A program made the translations under genes and the position numbers. Below, piece after piece: positions 16,213-23,967 of a stretch of 32,605 bases of DNA. Each line of letters begins with the position of its first letter. Position 1 is the first letter of the stretch. Where the stretch lies: positions 1 through 32,605 of the forward strand of contig CANQYH010000003.1 of the NCBI GenBank assembly GCA_947628025.1, read 5' to 3'. The notes under the pieces were generated by a model that ran no database searches, was not told where the DNA came from, and was given only the letters and a program-made list of their open reading frames with translations. Origin of the DNA: an uncultured Lachnospiraceae bacterium (GTDB lineage Bacteria; Bacillota; Clostridia; Lachnospirales; Lachnospiraceae).

Positions 16213-16218
16213 TATAAT
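16213..16218 (+). promoter_or_regulatory. Probable -10 box of the HlyD-like/yggS/sepF unit
   Basis: A perfect TATAAT directly follows the terminator and precedes an AGGAGGGAGG ribosome site. No -35 close to consensus is visible, so the full promoter is uncertain. Confidence 0.4.
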
Positions 16219-16242
16219 ACCAGGAGGGAGGATGCCTGTTCC

Positions 16243-17646
16243 ATGGCGAAGAAAAAAAAGAAAAAGATAATCCGGTACCGCAGATCTCTGCAGATCAACA
16301 TCGGGATGGTTATCTTTGCGCTTATTTTTCTCTATATGGCGTTCTACGTCTATCAATATATGACCAGGAACAAGGTGCAGCCCTACGAGGTGGTAGAGGG
16401 TTCCATCGTCAGCGACCGTAGTTTTACGGGACTGATCCTGCGCAGCGAGACCGTCGGATATGCGGCGCAGAGCGGCTATATCAATTATTATGTCCGCGAG
16501 GGCAAGCGGGCGGCCGTGGGGACCAATATCTATTCGCTGGACGAGACGGGGCAGGTTGCCAGACTGCTGGAGGAAAACGCCCAGTCCCAGAACCTGCTTT
16601 CCGACCAGGACCTGTCAAATATTAAAAGGGCTCTTTCATCGTTCAGCCTTTCCTATTCGGATGAAAATTTTGATCAGATCTATGACGCCAAATATTCCCT
16701 GGACTCCATGGTCCTGGAATACGCGAATTTTAACTCGCTGAACATGGACGAGCTGCTGGTACAGCAGTTGGGAGGCAATTTTTCTCAGATCAAATCCAGC
16801 GTCAGCGGCGTCGTTTCCTACTCAGTGGACGGATACGAGGGGATGGATCCGACCGCCGTCACTGCCGGCGATTTTGACAGGAGCGGTTATTCCCGCGCGA
16901 TCACGCACGCGGGCGACCTGATCGAGCAGGGCACGGCGGTCTACAAGATCGTTACCGACGATAACTGGTCCCTGCTGTTCCCGCTTACGGAGAATGACGT
17001 GGCGGAACTGGGGACCGCGGAGAGCCTGCAGGTACGGTTCCCGGGAAAGGATTTTACCACGACCGGAACCTATTCGATGATCACGGGCGCCGACGGGAAA
17101 CCGTACGGCAAGCTGGATTTCACTAAATACATGGTGCAGTTTCTTTCCGACCGCTATCTGGATTTCCAGGTGATCATGGATGTGGCCCAGGGCCTCAAGA
17201 TTCCGGTCAGCTCGGTGACGCAGAAGAATTTCTATCTGGTACCGGTCACCTACCTGACTACGGGCGGAGATTCGGATGAAGAGGGTTTCCTGAAAGAGAT
17301 CTACACGGAAAACGGTACACTGGTGGAGTTTGTGCCGGCGACGGTTTATTATTCGACCGATGAATTTTACTATATCGATACGGACGAGGACGAGGAGATC
17401 CACGCGGGCGATTATCTGGTGAAACCGGAATCCTCCGATCGTTTCCAGATCGGGCAGACCGCTTCCCTGCAGGGCGTATACAATATCAACCGCGGCTACT
17501 CGGTCTTCAAACAGATCGAGATCCTGGCCCAGAACAATGAGTTTTATACGGTCCGCAAGGGCACCAGCTACGGGCTCAGCGTTTACGATCATATCGTGCT
17601 GGACGCGTCCTCCGTAGACGGCGAGGGTGAACTTATTTATCAATAA
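16243..17646 (+). CDS. HlyD-like membrane-fusion protein beside yggS-sepF
   Basis: 467 residues. A lysine-rich cytoplasmic start (MAKKKKKKIIRYRRS) precedes one membrane helix (about 18-38) and a large extracytoplasmic part. The latter begins like an HlyD/RND adaptor: YEVVEGSIVSDRSFTGLILRSE with a lipoyl-type half, YINYYVREGKRAAVGTNIYSL, a helical stretch (about 105-175), and the second half in SSVSGVVSYSVDGYEG. No ABC or RND transporter is nearby, so it may not be an efflux part. The gene opens a unit that continues into yggS (11 bp) and sepF (5 bp), which ties it to division and envelope functions. The specific role is unknown. Confidence 0.8.
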   Translation: MAKKKKKKIIRYRRSLQINIGMVIFALIFLYMAFYVYQYMTRNKVQPYEVVEGSIVSDRSFTGLILRSETVGYAAQSGYINYYVREGKRAAVGTNIYSLDETGQVARLLEENAQSQNLLSDQDLSNIKRALSSFSLSYSDENFDQIYDAKYSLDSMVLEYANFNSLNMDELLVQQLGGNFSQIKSSVSGVVSYSVDGYEGMDPTAVTAGDFDRSGYSRAITHAGDLIEQGTAVYKIVTDDNWSLLFPLTENDVAELGTAESLQVRFPGKDFTTTGTYSMITGADGKPYGKLDFTKYMVQFLSDRYLDFQVIMDVAQGLKIPVSSVTQKNFYLVPVTYLTTGGDSDEEGFLKEIYTENGTLVEFVPATVYYSTDEFYYIDTDEDEEIHAGDYLVKPESSDRFQIGQTASLQGVYNINRGYSVFKQIEILAQNNEFYTVRKGTSYGLSVYDHIVLDASSVDGEGELIYQ

Positions 17647-17657
17647 GAGGTGATAAC

Positions 17658-18353
17658 ATGGTTGCAGAAAATTATCGGGAGATCAAAAAACGGGTGGAAC
17701 TCGCATGCGCGCGGTCCGGCCGCAGCGCGGACGAGGTCACGCTGATCGCTGTCAGCAAGACGAAACCGGTTCCGATGCTGAATGAGGCTTACGACGCAGG
17801 CGCGCGGGACTTCGGAGAAAACAAGGTGCAGGAGATCCTGGAGAAATATCCTGTACTGCCGCAGGATATCCGCTGGCACATGATCGGACATCTGCAGACG
17901 AACAAAGTCCGCCAGGTCGTCGGAAAGGCCTGCCTGATCCATTCGGTAGATTCTGTCAGACTGGCGGCGGAGATCGAAAAAGAATCCGCCAGGCAGAAGC
18001 GGGTCACGCCTATCCTGCTGGAGATCAACGTGGCGGAAGAGGAGAGTAAGTTCGGCTTTCATCTGTCGGAAGCGGAAAAAGCGCTGACGGAGATCGCCGC
18101 TTTCCCGCATGTAAGCGTCCAGGGCCTGATGACGATCGCGCCGTTTGTAGAAGAAGCGGAAGAAAACCGGCAGGTTTTTAGAAAATTGTATCAATTTTTT
18201 ATTGACATAAAACAAAAAAAAGCCGATAATGTGTATATGAATGTTCTTTCCATGGGTATGACCGGCGACTTCGAAGTGGCGATCGAAGAGGGCGCGACCA
18301 TGGTGAGAGTAGGCACCGGAATCTTCGGTGAACGAGAAAAGAGGGAGAATTAA
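17658..18353 (+). CDS. yggS: YggS/PLPBP-family pyridoxal phosphate homeostasis protein
   Basis: 231 residues, standard length. The PLP lysine K34 lies in LIAVSKTKP, followed by DFGENKVQEI (about 52-61), WHMIGHLQTNK (about 74-84), and the phosphate-binding end SMGMTGDFEVAIEEGATMVRVGTGIFG (about 196-222). The protein is a single-domain alanine-racemase-fold PLP carrier that buffers PLP and amino-acid pools rather than a racemase. In Gram-positive bacteria it is called YlmE and sits in the ylm division cluster before sepF, as it does here. Confidence 0.95.
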   Translation: MVAENYREIKKRVELACARSGRSADEVTLIAVSKTKPVPMLNEAYDAGARDFGENKVQEILEKYPVLPQDIRWHMIGHLQTNKVRQVVGKACLIHSVDSVRLAAEIEKESARQKRVTPILLEINVAEEESKFGFHLSEAEKALTEIAAFPHVSVQGLMTIAPFVEEAEENRQVFRKLYQFFIDIKQKKADNVYMNVLSMGMTGDFEVAIEEGATMVRVGTGIFGEREKREN

Positions 18354-18358
18354 AAGCG

Positions 18359-18898
18359 ATGAGCCTGTTTGGAAAATTTGTGGATAGTATCAGACTAAAC
18401 GATAATGAAGACGACGATTACTTCCTGGATGACGATTACGAAGATGAGAAGCCTGCCAGAAAGCCCCTGTTCGGCGGAAAACGCGACGACGACTATTACG
18501 ACGACTACGAGGAAGAGGAAGAACCGCAGCCACAGCCGGCAAAGCCCCGTTTCCTGAATAATAGTTCCCGCTCGGCGAAAGTAGTCCCGATGAAGCGCAG
18601 CACAGGGCTGGAGGTATCCATGATCAAGCCGACCTCCATCGAGGATTCCAAAGAGATCTGCGACTATCTGCTGGCCGGCAAGGCGGTCGTGCTGAATATG
18701 GAAGGCCTGCAGACAGACGTGGCGCAGCGGATCATCGATTTTACGTCCGGCTCCACCTATTCCATAAACGGGAACCTGCAGAAGATATCCAATTACATAT
18801 TTATCGCTACTCCGGAGTCCGTGGAATTGTCAGGCGATTTCCAGGATCTCTTAAACGGCGGCGGGATGGACATGTCTGGCCTGAATCTGCGGATCTGA
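18359..18898 (+). CDS. sepF: Cell division protein SepF
   Basis: 179 residues. A short N-terminal membrane-binding amphipathic helix (MSLFGKFVDSIRL) is followed by a strongly acidic, low-complexity linker (about 14-65, many Asp, Glu and Tyr) that turns into a Pro/Gln stretch. The SepF domain follows (about 80-165): PTSIEDSKEICDYLL, VVLNMEGL, RIIDFTSGSTYSINGNLQKIS. SepF tethers FtsZ to the membrane in Gram-positive bacteria. The usual next genes ylmG, ylmH and divIVA are missing; a terminator follows instead. Confidence 0.94.
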   Translation: MSLFGKFVDSIRLNDNEDDDYFLDDDYEDEKPARKPLFGGKRDDDYYDDYEEEEEPQPQPAKPRFLNNSSRSAKVVPMKRSTGLEVSMIKPTSIEDSKEICDYLLAGKAVVLNMEGLQTDVAQRIIDFTSGSTYSINGNLQKISNYIFIATPESVELSGDFQDLLNGGGMDMSGLNLRI

Positions 18899-18934
18899 TA
18901 GGTTGGACATCCTGCCGGCAGTAAATGACAGCAG

Positions 18935-18992
18935 GCAGACGTTCCCTGACCGCCGGGATCATATCGGGGAGGTTGCGGAACGTCTGCTTTTT
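18935..18992 (+). terminator. Strong terminator after sepF
   Basis: An 11-bp perfect stem, GCAGACGTTCC (18935-18945) with GGAACGTCTGC (18977-18987), holds a 31-base loop and is followed by TTTTT. It separates the division genes from aroB. Confidence 0.85.
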
Positions 18993-19027
18993 GTGTTCAG
19001 AAATCATATAGAAAATGGAGCGGACAT

Positions 19028-20119
19028 ATGGAAGAGCGGCTAACAGTTCATAAAAGCGGGGCGGCGATCTATGATATCGTGCTGACGGATTCGTTTGACG
19101 GATTGGGACGGGAGATCGGGACGCTGCAGATAAAGGAACGGCGCGTCTGCATCGTTACGGATTCTACGGTGGCGGGATACTATCTGGACGAAGTGAAACG
19201 GATCCTGGAAGCTTGCTGCCGTCAGGTAAGCGTTTTTGTGTTTCCTGCCGGAGAGGCCTATAAGAATCTGGACACAGTGCGCAGGCTGTACGAACACCTG
19301 ATCCAAAACCATTTTGACCGGAAGGACATGCTGGCCGCTTTGGGCGGAGGCGTGGCCGGCGATCTCTGCGGCTTTGCGGCCGCCACCTATCTGCGGGGGA
19401 TCTCGTTCATCCAGATCCCGACGACACTGCTGGCACAGGTGGACAGCTCCATCGGCGGCAAGACCGGCGTGGATTTTGACGCCTATAAAAATATGGTAGG
19501 AGCGTTCCATATGCCGCGGCTCGTCTATACCAATGTGCGGACGCTGCAGACGCTGACGGAGGAACAGTTCAGTTCCGGCATGGGCGAAGTGATTAAACAC
19601 GGCCTGATCCGGGACGCGGGATATTATCGCTGGCTGTCTGAACACCGGAGTTCTTTGCTGGCGAGAGACCCTGACGCCTGCATATATACGATCCTGCGCA
19701 GCGTCGAGATCAAACGCAGTGTCGTGGAGGAGGATCCCACCGAACAGGGAGAACGCGCGCTTTTGAACTTCGGCCATACGCTGGGACACGCGATCGAAAA
19801 ACAGACGGATTTTTCCATGCTTCACGGTCACTGCGTCGGCCTGGGGATGCTGGCGGCGGCCAGGATCAGCGCCGGCAGAGGTTATCTGACGGAAACGCAG
19901 GAAAGAGAGCTCGGCGAACTGCTGCAGGCTTTTCATATGCCGGTAAAGGTATCCGGCCCGAATGCGGAGGATATACTGACCGCTACGAAAAATGACAAAA
20001 AAATGGACGGCGGCCGGATCCGATTTATCCTTTTGAAGCAGATCGGAGAGGCCTTTATCGACGCACAGGTGACGGAGGAGGAAATGCGGGAGGGCCTAAA
20101 CGCCGTTTTGCAGCCGTAA
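19028..20119 (+). CDS. aroB: 3-dehydroquinate synthase
   Basis: 363 residues, family length. AroB makes 3-dehydroquinate from DAHP in the shikimate pathway using NAD+ and a divalent metal. Visible motifs: AALGGGVAGDLCGFAAATY (about 97-115), IPTTLLAQVDSSIGGKTGVD (about 131-150), EVIKHGLI (about 184-191), and the metal site NFGHTLGHAIE (about 242-252) with HGHCVGLGM downstream. ATG 19028 has GGAGCG upstream. The 105-bp gap to lspA contains no terminator that I can see. Confidence 0.96.
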   Translation: MEERLTVHKSGAAIYDIVLTDSFDGLGREIGTLQIKERRVCIVTDSTVAGYYLDEVKRILEACCRQVSVFVFPAGEAYKNLDTVRRLYEHLIQNHFDRKDMLAALGGGVAGDLCGFAAATYLRGISFIQIPTTLLAQVDSSIGGKTGVDFDAYKNMVGAFHMPRLVYTNVRTLQTLTEEQFSSGMGEVIKHGLIRDAGYYRWLSEHRSSLLARDPDACIYTILRSVEIKRSVVEEDPTEQGERALLNFGHTLGHAIEKQTDFSMLHGHCVGLGMLAAARISAGRGYLTETQERELGELLQAFHMPVKVSGPNAEDILTATKNDKKMDGGRIRFILLKQIGEAFIDAQVTEEEMREGLNAVLQP

Positions 20120-20224
20120 TGAAGCGGTAACGTTTTAAGTTTGGGCCGCCTGCAGACATTTTTCCGGCTTTCGGCTGAACGAAATACCGGAGGATCTCAC
20201 GATCGCAAACTACAAGGAGCTGGT

Positions 20225-20743
20225 ATGAAGAAAAAAATCGTGCACATGGCGCTTTACTTTTTGACGGTTCGTTTTTTGTTCGCGCTGGATCAATGGACCA
20301 AAAGCCTGGCTGTTAAACACTTAAAAGGGCATGGGCCCCACGTACTCCTGGACGGGATCTTTGAATTTCTGTACTCGGAAAACCGGGGAGCGGCGTTCGG
20401 CATCCTGCAGGGAAAGCAGGTGTTTTTCAGCCTGATCGCGGTACTGGTCCTTTTAGCCGTTATTTATGCGCTCTGGAAGCTGCCTGTGACTAAAAAATAT
20501 CTGCCGATGATCCTCTGCCTGCTTCTGATCGCGTCGGGAGCCGCCGGCAATCTGATCGATCGTTTGTCCGAGGGCTATGTGGTGGACTTTCTGTATTTCA
20601 GCCTGATCGATTTTCCGATCTTTAATGTGGCGGATTGCTACGTGACCGTTTCCACGGTCCTATTGTTTGTGCTGTTGTTCTTCGGATTCTACTCGGACGA
20701 GGATCTGGCTGTGCTGCTGCCGGGCAGAAAGGAGTCTGAATGA
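20225..20743 (+). CDS. lspA: Lipoprotein signal peptidase (signal peptidase II)
   Basis: 172 residues with four membrane helices. Catalytic aspartates are D112 in GNLIDRL and D137 in FNVADCYV, the conserved Asp dyad; DQWTK (22-26) and ENRGAAFG (52-59) are also typical. The enzyme removes signal peptides from prolipoproteins, such as the carboxypeptidase at 14.6 kb. The start at 20225 (AAGGAGCTGGT upstream) removes 28 non-family residues of the longer frame. It overlaps rluD by four bases. Confidence 0.94.
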   Translation: MKKKIVHMALYFLTVRFLFALDQWTKSLAVKHLKGHGPHVLLDGIFEFLYSENRGAAFGILQGKQVFFSLIAVLVLLAVIYALWKLPVTKKYLPMILCLLLIASGAAGNLIDRLSEGYVVDFLYFSLIDFPIFNVADCYVTVSTVLLFVLLFFGFYSDEDLAVLLPGRKESE

Positions 20744-21654
20744 GACAGGAATATCAGGTAAAAGCGGGGCAGGAGCAGCGGATCGACCGTTATCTGACGG
20801 AGGTCTGCGACGGACTGTCCCGTTCGTATTTACAAAAGCTTCTGAAAGCTGGGGAAGTGCTCGTCGATGATGTGGCGGTGAAAGCCAATTATAAACTCTC
20901 TGCCGGAGAGCGGGTTGCACTGGAACTGCCGGAGCCGGAGGAGGCGGAGATCACGGCCAAAGAAATGCCGCTGGATATCGTATACGAGGACGAGGATGTG
21001 ATCCTGATCAATAAACCGAAAGGGATGGTGGTGCATCCGGCGGCGGGGCACATGGACGATACGCTGGTCAACGGCCTGATGGCCCATTGCCAGGGGCATC
21101 TGTCCGGCATCAACGGCGTCTTGCGGCCAGGGATCGTTCACCGGATCGACCGTGACACCACCGGCCTGCTGATCGTCTGCAAAAACGATACGGCTCACGC
21201 CTCGATCGCGGAGCAGTTAAAGGAGCATACGATCACGCGCCGGTATCAGGCGATCGTCAGCGGTGTGCTGAAAGAGGACGAGGGGACCGTCGACGCGCCC
21301 ATCGGCCGCCATCCCACGGACCGGAAAAAAATGAGCGTCAACGCGAAGAACGGCAGAAGCGCGGTGACCCATTACCGGGTCCTGGAACGGTTTGCAAACT
21401 ATACGTACATCGAATGCCGCCTGGAAACGGGGCGCACCCACCAGATCCGCGTACACATGGCCTCAATCCATCACCCGGTCCTGGGAGATACGGTTTACGG
21501 TCCGGAAAAATGCCCATTCGATCTGGAGGGCCAGACGCTGCACGCCGGAGTGTTGGGTTTTGTTCATCCAAGAACGGGAGAATATATGGAGTTTTCCGCG
21601 CCGCTTCCAGAATACTTCTCCAATCTCCTGGAAAAATTGCGCAAAACAACTTGA
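20740..21654 (+). CDS. rluD: RluD-family 23S rRNA pseudouridine synthase
   Basis: 304 residues. An N-terminal S4 RNA-binding domain (about 13-62) precedes the catalytic domain with the motif GIVHRIDRDTTGLL, whose Asp137 is the catalytic residue. NKPKGMVVHPAAGH (91-104) and LETGRTHQIRVHMA (about 228-241) complete the RluA/RluD signature. ATGA overlap with lspA couples the two; lspA-rluD adjacency is common in Firmicutes. The exact modified uridines are inferred from the RluD subgroup only. Confidence 0.93.
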   Translation: MRQEYQVKAGQEQRIDRYLTEVCDGLSRSYLQKLLKAGEVLVDDVAVKANYKLSAGERVALELPEPEEAEITAKEMPLDIVYEDEDVILINKPKGMVVHPAAGHMDDTLVNGLMAHCQGHLSGINGVLRPGIVHRIDRDTTGLLIVCKNDTAHASIAEQLKEHTITRRYQAIVSGVLKEDEGTVDAPIGRHPTDRKKMSVNAKNGRSAVTHYRVLERFANYTYIECRLETGRTHQIRVHMASIHHPVLGDTVYGPEKCPFDLEGQTLHAGVLGFVHPRTGEYMEFSAPLPEYFSNLLEKLRKTT

Positions 21655-21660
21655 TTCCTC

Positions 21661-21689
21661 TATACATTTGAAAAACATTGGTTTATAAT
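21661..21689 (+). promoter_or_regulatory. Promoter of the cytidylate-kinase-like gene
   Basis: TATACA (21661-21666), 17-bp spacer, perfect TATAAT (21684-21689). It matches the -35/spacer of the radC promoter at 6145. Confidence 0.7.
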
Positions 21690-21734
21690 AATAGGGACAG
21701 GTGATGAATCGCCTGGAAAGGAGAAGGCATCATA

Positions 21735-22367
21735 ATGGATGGGAATCTGGTTTTTACGATTGGAAGGCAGTGCGGCAGTTTGGGGCGGACCATCGGACGC
21801 AGGCTGGCGGAAACGATGGGAGTGAAGTGTTACGATAAGGAACTGCTGACAGAAGCGGCAAAAAACAGCGGGCTGTGCGAGGAATTATTTAAAAATAACG
21901 ATGAAAAACCCACGAACAGTTTCCTCTATTCGCTGGTGATGGACACTTATTCTATGGGGTATGGCGGAGCTCCCGCTTATATGGACATGCCGCTTAACCA
22001 TAAGATCTTTCTGGCCCAGTTCGATACCATAAAAAAACTGGCCAGCGAGGAATCCTGCGTGATCGTGGGGCGCTGCGCGGATTATGCTTTGGCAGATTAT
22101 CCCTGCAAGGTCACCGTTTTCCTGACCGGCAATGAAGAGGACAAAATTAAACGCCTGATGGAGCTTTATCAGGTCAATGAATCCAAAGCCAGGGATATCC
22201 TGATCAAGACAGACCGCAAGCGTTCCAGTTACTATAATTATTATTCCAATAAAAAATGGGGAGACGCCAGGGAATACGACCTGTGTATCAACAGCAGCTA
22301 TACCGGCGTGGACGGCGCGGTCGAGCTGATCCAGAGATTTGCGCAAATGAAGTTCGGCGGAAAATAA
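21735..22367 (+). CDS. Cytidylate kinase-like protein
   Basis: 210 residues of the cytidylate-kinase-like family found in many gut Clostridia. The P-loop region is TIGRQCGSLGRTIGRRLAE (about 8-26), a variant with GSLG in place of the usual GSGKS. CYDKELL (about 33-39), CVIVGRCADYAL (about 98-109) and a C-terminal nucleoside-binding region follow. Lid-type residues KTDRKRSSYYNYYS (about 155-168) are positively charged. The true substrate is not established; a real Cmk would be expected elsewhere. One base separates it from the TraX-family gene. Confidence 0.85.
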   Translation: MDGNLVFTIGRQCGSLGRTIGRRLAETMGVKCYDKELLTEAAKNSGLCEELFKNNDEKPTNSFLYSLVMDTYSMGYGGAPAYMDMPLNHKIFLAQFDTIKKLASEESCVIVGRCADYALADYPCKVTVFLTGNEEDKIKRLMELYQVNESKARDILIKTDRKRSSYYNYYSNKKWGDAREYDLCINSSYTGVDGAVELIQRFAQMKFGGK

Positions 22368-22368
22368 T

Positions 22369-23085
22369 ATGAACGCGCTGGAATTAAAGATCATCGCGAT
22401 GTTTCTGATGCTGTGCGACCATTTGTGGAGTACGATCGTACCGGGATTCCCATGGCTGACCAGCATCGGCCGGATCGCGTTTCCCATTTTTGCGTTTCAG
22501 ATCGCGGAGGGATTTTCCCGGACGCACGACCGGAAGAAGTATCTGAAGCGGATGTTCGTGTTTGCCCTGATTTCTGAGCTTCCTTTCAATCTGATGGTGG
22601 GAGGGTGGTGGTTTTACCCGATCCACCAGAACGTGATGTTCACTTTTTGTCTTGCAATCATTGCCATGATGGTACTGGAAGAGGCAAAAAAGAAAGGCTG
22701 GCTCCTGTTCGGACTGACGTTTGCGGTCATTCTTCCTGTCAGCTATGTGCTCGGTTTCATTACCTTTGTGGATTATTACGGTTACGGCATCTGGATGGTT
22801 TTGCTGTTTTATCTGTTCAAAGATTTGCGATGGGGATGGGTCGGAGAGTTGGCCGGCATGTTTTATATCAACTGGATCATGATCGGAGGACTGGTATTTA
22901 ACGTACCCATCCTTGGCCATATCGTGGAGATCCCCGAGCAGGGCCTGGCGCTCCTGGCGCTTATACCGATCTGGCTTTATAACGGGAAACAGGGTCCCCA
23001 TAATAAGACGATCCAATATGCCTGTTATGCGTTTTACCCGGTGCATATGCTGATCCTGGCGCTGGCCGCAAGGTATCTTTTCTGA
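22369..23085 (+). CDS. TraX-family integral membrane protein
   Basis: 238 residues with about seven membrane segments. The N-terminal LKIIAMFLMLCDHLWSTIVP and GRIAFPIFAFQIAEGF with HDRKKYLKRM match the TraX family (acyltransferase-like; TraX of F plasmid N-acetylates pilin). Chromosomal Firmicute members have no known substrate and need not relate to conjugation; no other transfer genes are in the window. It is co-transcribed with the kinase-like gene and followed by a hairpin terminator about 130 bp downstream. Confidence 0.87.
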   Translation: MNALELKIIAMFLMLCDHLWSTIVPGFPWLTSIGRIAFPIFAFQIAEGFSRTHDRKKYLKRMFVFALISELPFNLMVGGWWFYPIHQNVMFTFCLAIIAMMVLEEAKKKGWLLFGLTFAVILPVSYVLGFITFVDYYGYGIWMVLLFYLFKDLRWGWVGELAGMFYINWIMIGGLVFNVPILGHIVEIPEQGLALLALIPIWLYNGKQGPHNKTIQYACYAFYPVHMLILALAARYLF

Positions 23086-23216
23086 ATGTCAAACGATAGA
23101 CCTGTACGTAAATAAAAAGGAACGGCTGTAAAAATACGTTAAATCTTTACCGGCTGAGCCTGTGTCGTTTCGCAAATAGAGAAAGCTGTGTCGTAGTAGC
23201 GGGATGATACGGATAA

Positions 23217-23257
23217 GATAGTGAGATTGTCTATACAATTTCGCTATTATTTTTATT
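23217..23257 (+). terminator. Terminator after the TraX-family gene
   Basis: A 13-bp stem (two G-U pairs), ATAGTGAGATTGT with ACAATTTCGCTAT, closes a CTAT loop and is followed by TATTTTTATT. The remaining bases between 23086 and 23423 are AT-rich and contain no gene that I can support. Confidence 0.75.
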
Positions 23258-23351
23258 GACAATAAAAATGTATTTATGCAGTTAATAGCATACCACAAAA
23301 TGAGATAGATTACCATTTATAAAATTTCATGTATCTTAATGTTCTAAAAAC

Positions 23352-23380
23352 TGGATTTTTATGCAAATATGTGCTAGCAT
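23352..23380 (+). promoter_or_regulatory. Possible extended -10 promoter of the 77-residue membrane protein
   Basis: TGTGC plus TAGCAT (23375-23380) gives an extended -10; TGGATT lies 17 bp upstream as a weak -35. TGTTCTA (23340-23346) and TAGAACA (23384-23390) form a 7-bp inverted repeat around it. Confidence 0.4.
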
Positions 23381-23423
23381 TTATAGAACAGACAAATAAA
23401 TCTGGAGTTATGGAGGTATAAAC

Positions 23424-23657
23424 ATGCTGAAAAAAGCAAATCCGATTTTGAATACGATCATAGGCGCATTTGTTGGAGTCTTTATTGGGCATGGAATATA
23501 TGTATTCTGGGATTTTAAGACGCACCCAGATTTATATGCAATGCAGTCTGCGCCATGGTACACAAGCATTTTATTATATGGTATCGTAACGGCTATCGTT
23601 TTGGTCACAGCTATTATTATAAAGCTGGTTATACGACATAAACTAAAACAGCAATAA
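23424..23657 (+). CDS. Small two-helix membrane protein, unknown function
   Basis: 77 residues. Two membrane helices (about 10-29 and 47-71) flank a short loop with DFKTHPDLYAMQSAPWYTS. The C-terminus is basic (RHKLKQQ). GGAGG precedes the ATG by 8 bases, and codon use is AT-rich, unlike the GC-rich genes on either side. I recognise no domain; similar short proteins occur as orphans in Firmicutes as far as I recall. It stands alone between a terminator and a new promoter, and likely came in by transfer. Confidence 0.7.
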   Translation: MLKKANPILNTIIGAFVGVFIGHGIYVFWDFKTHPDLYAMQSAPWYTSILLYGIVTAIVLVTAIIIKLVIRHKLKQQ

Positions 23658-23684
23658 TTTCATTATGGATTTTCTGAGTTTTAA

Positions 23685-23707
23685 GGTTGATATTCGTGAT
23701 ATCAGCC
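23685..23707 (+). other. Hairpin in the 310-bp gap after the small membrane protein
   Basis: GGTTGATAT and ATATCAGCC form a 9-bp stem (one G-U) around TCGTG. There is no T tract. A second 7-bp stem, TCCGGCG/CGCCGGA, lies at 23748-23778. The rest of 23658-23967 holds the promoter, the inverted repeat and the leader listed separately; I see no gene. Confidence 0.4.
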
Positions 23708-23789
23708 CTGCGCGTTCGAAAAAATAGATCGGCGCATAGGCGCAAAATCCGGCGGACCCGTAAATGTTTCGCGCCGGAAAACTTGGGGA

Positions 23790-23818
23790 TTGACGGTGGA
23801 GAGAGAAAAGAGTATAAT
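23790..23818 (+). promoter_or_regulatory. Strong SigA promoter upstream of ttcA-xerS
   Basis: TTGACG (23790-23795), 17-bp spacer, perfect TATAAT (23813-23818). Transcription should begin near 23825, giving an untranslated leader of about 140 bases before the ttcA ATG. Confidence 0.8.
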
Positions 23819-23829
23819 AAGGACAACCT

Positions 23830-23869
23830 ACCAACTATTCGCGAAAGCATACTTTAACGAATAGTTGGT
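23830..23869. repeat. 12-bp perfect inverted repeat at the start of the ttcA leader
   Basis: ACCAACTATTCG (23830-23841) and its exact complement (23858-23869) are separated by 16 bases, inside which AAAG and CTTT can pair around CATA. It begins about 5 bases after the predicted transcription start. It can be an operator, a 5' stabilising hairpin, or a recombinase site; the sequence does not decide. Confidence 0.75.
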
Positions 23870-23967
23870 CTGCTGGCTTCGTGGAGTGGCTCTGGAGTCA
23901 ATCCATAAACACGGCACTGGGGGCCAAAATTGGCAGTTTTGATCACAAAAAGGACTTTTGACCGAAT

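Noticed and set aside
22369..23085. TraX-family gene as evidence of a conjugative element
   Set aside because: Chromosomal TraX homologues are common in Firmicutes and no other transfer gene is present.
23842..23961. Open frame in the ttcA leader (GTG at 23881 to TGA at 23961) as a leader peptide
   Set aside because: No ATG and no ribosome site before the GTG, and no repeated regulatory codons; chance is sufficient.
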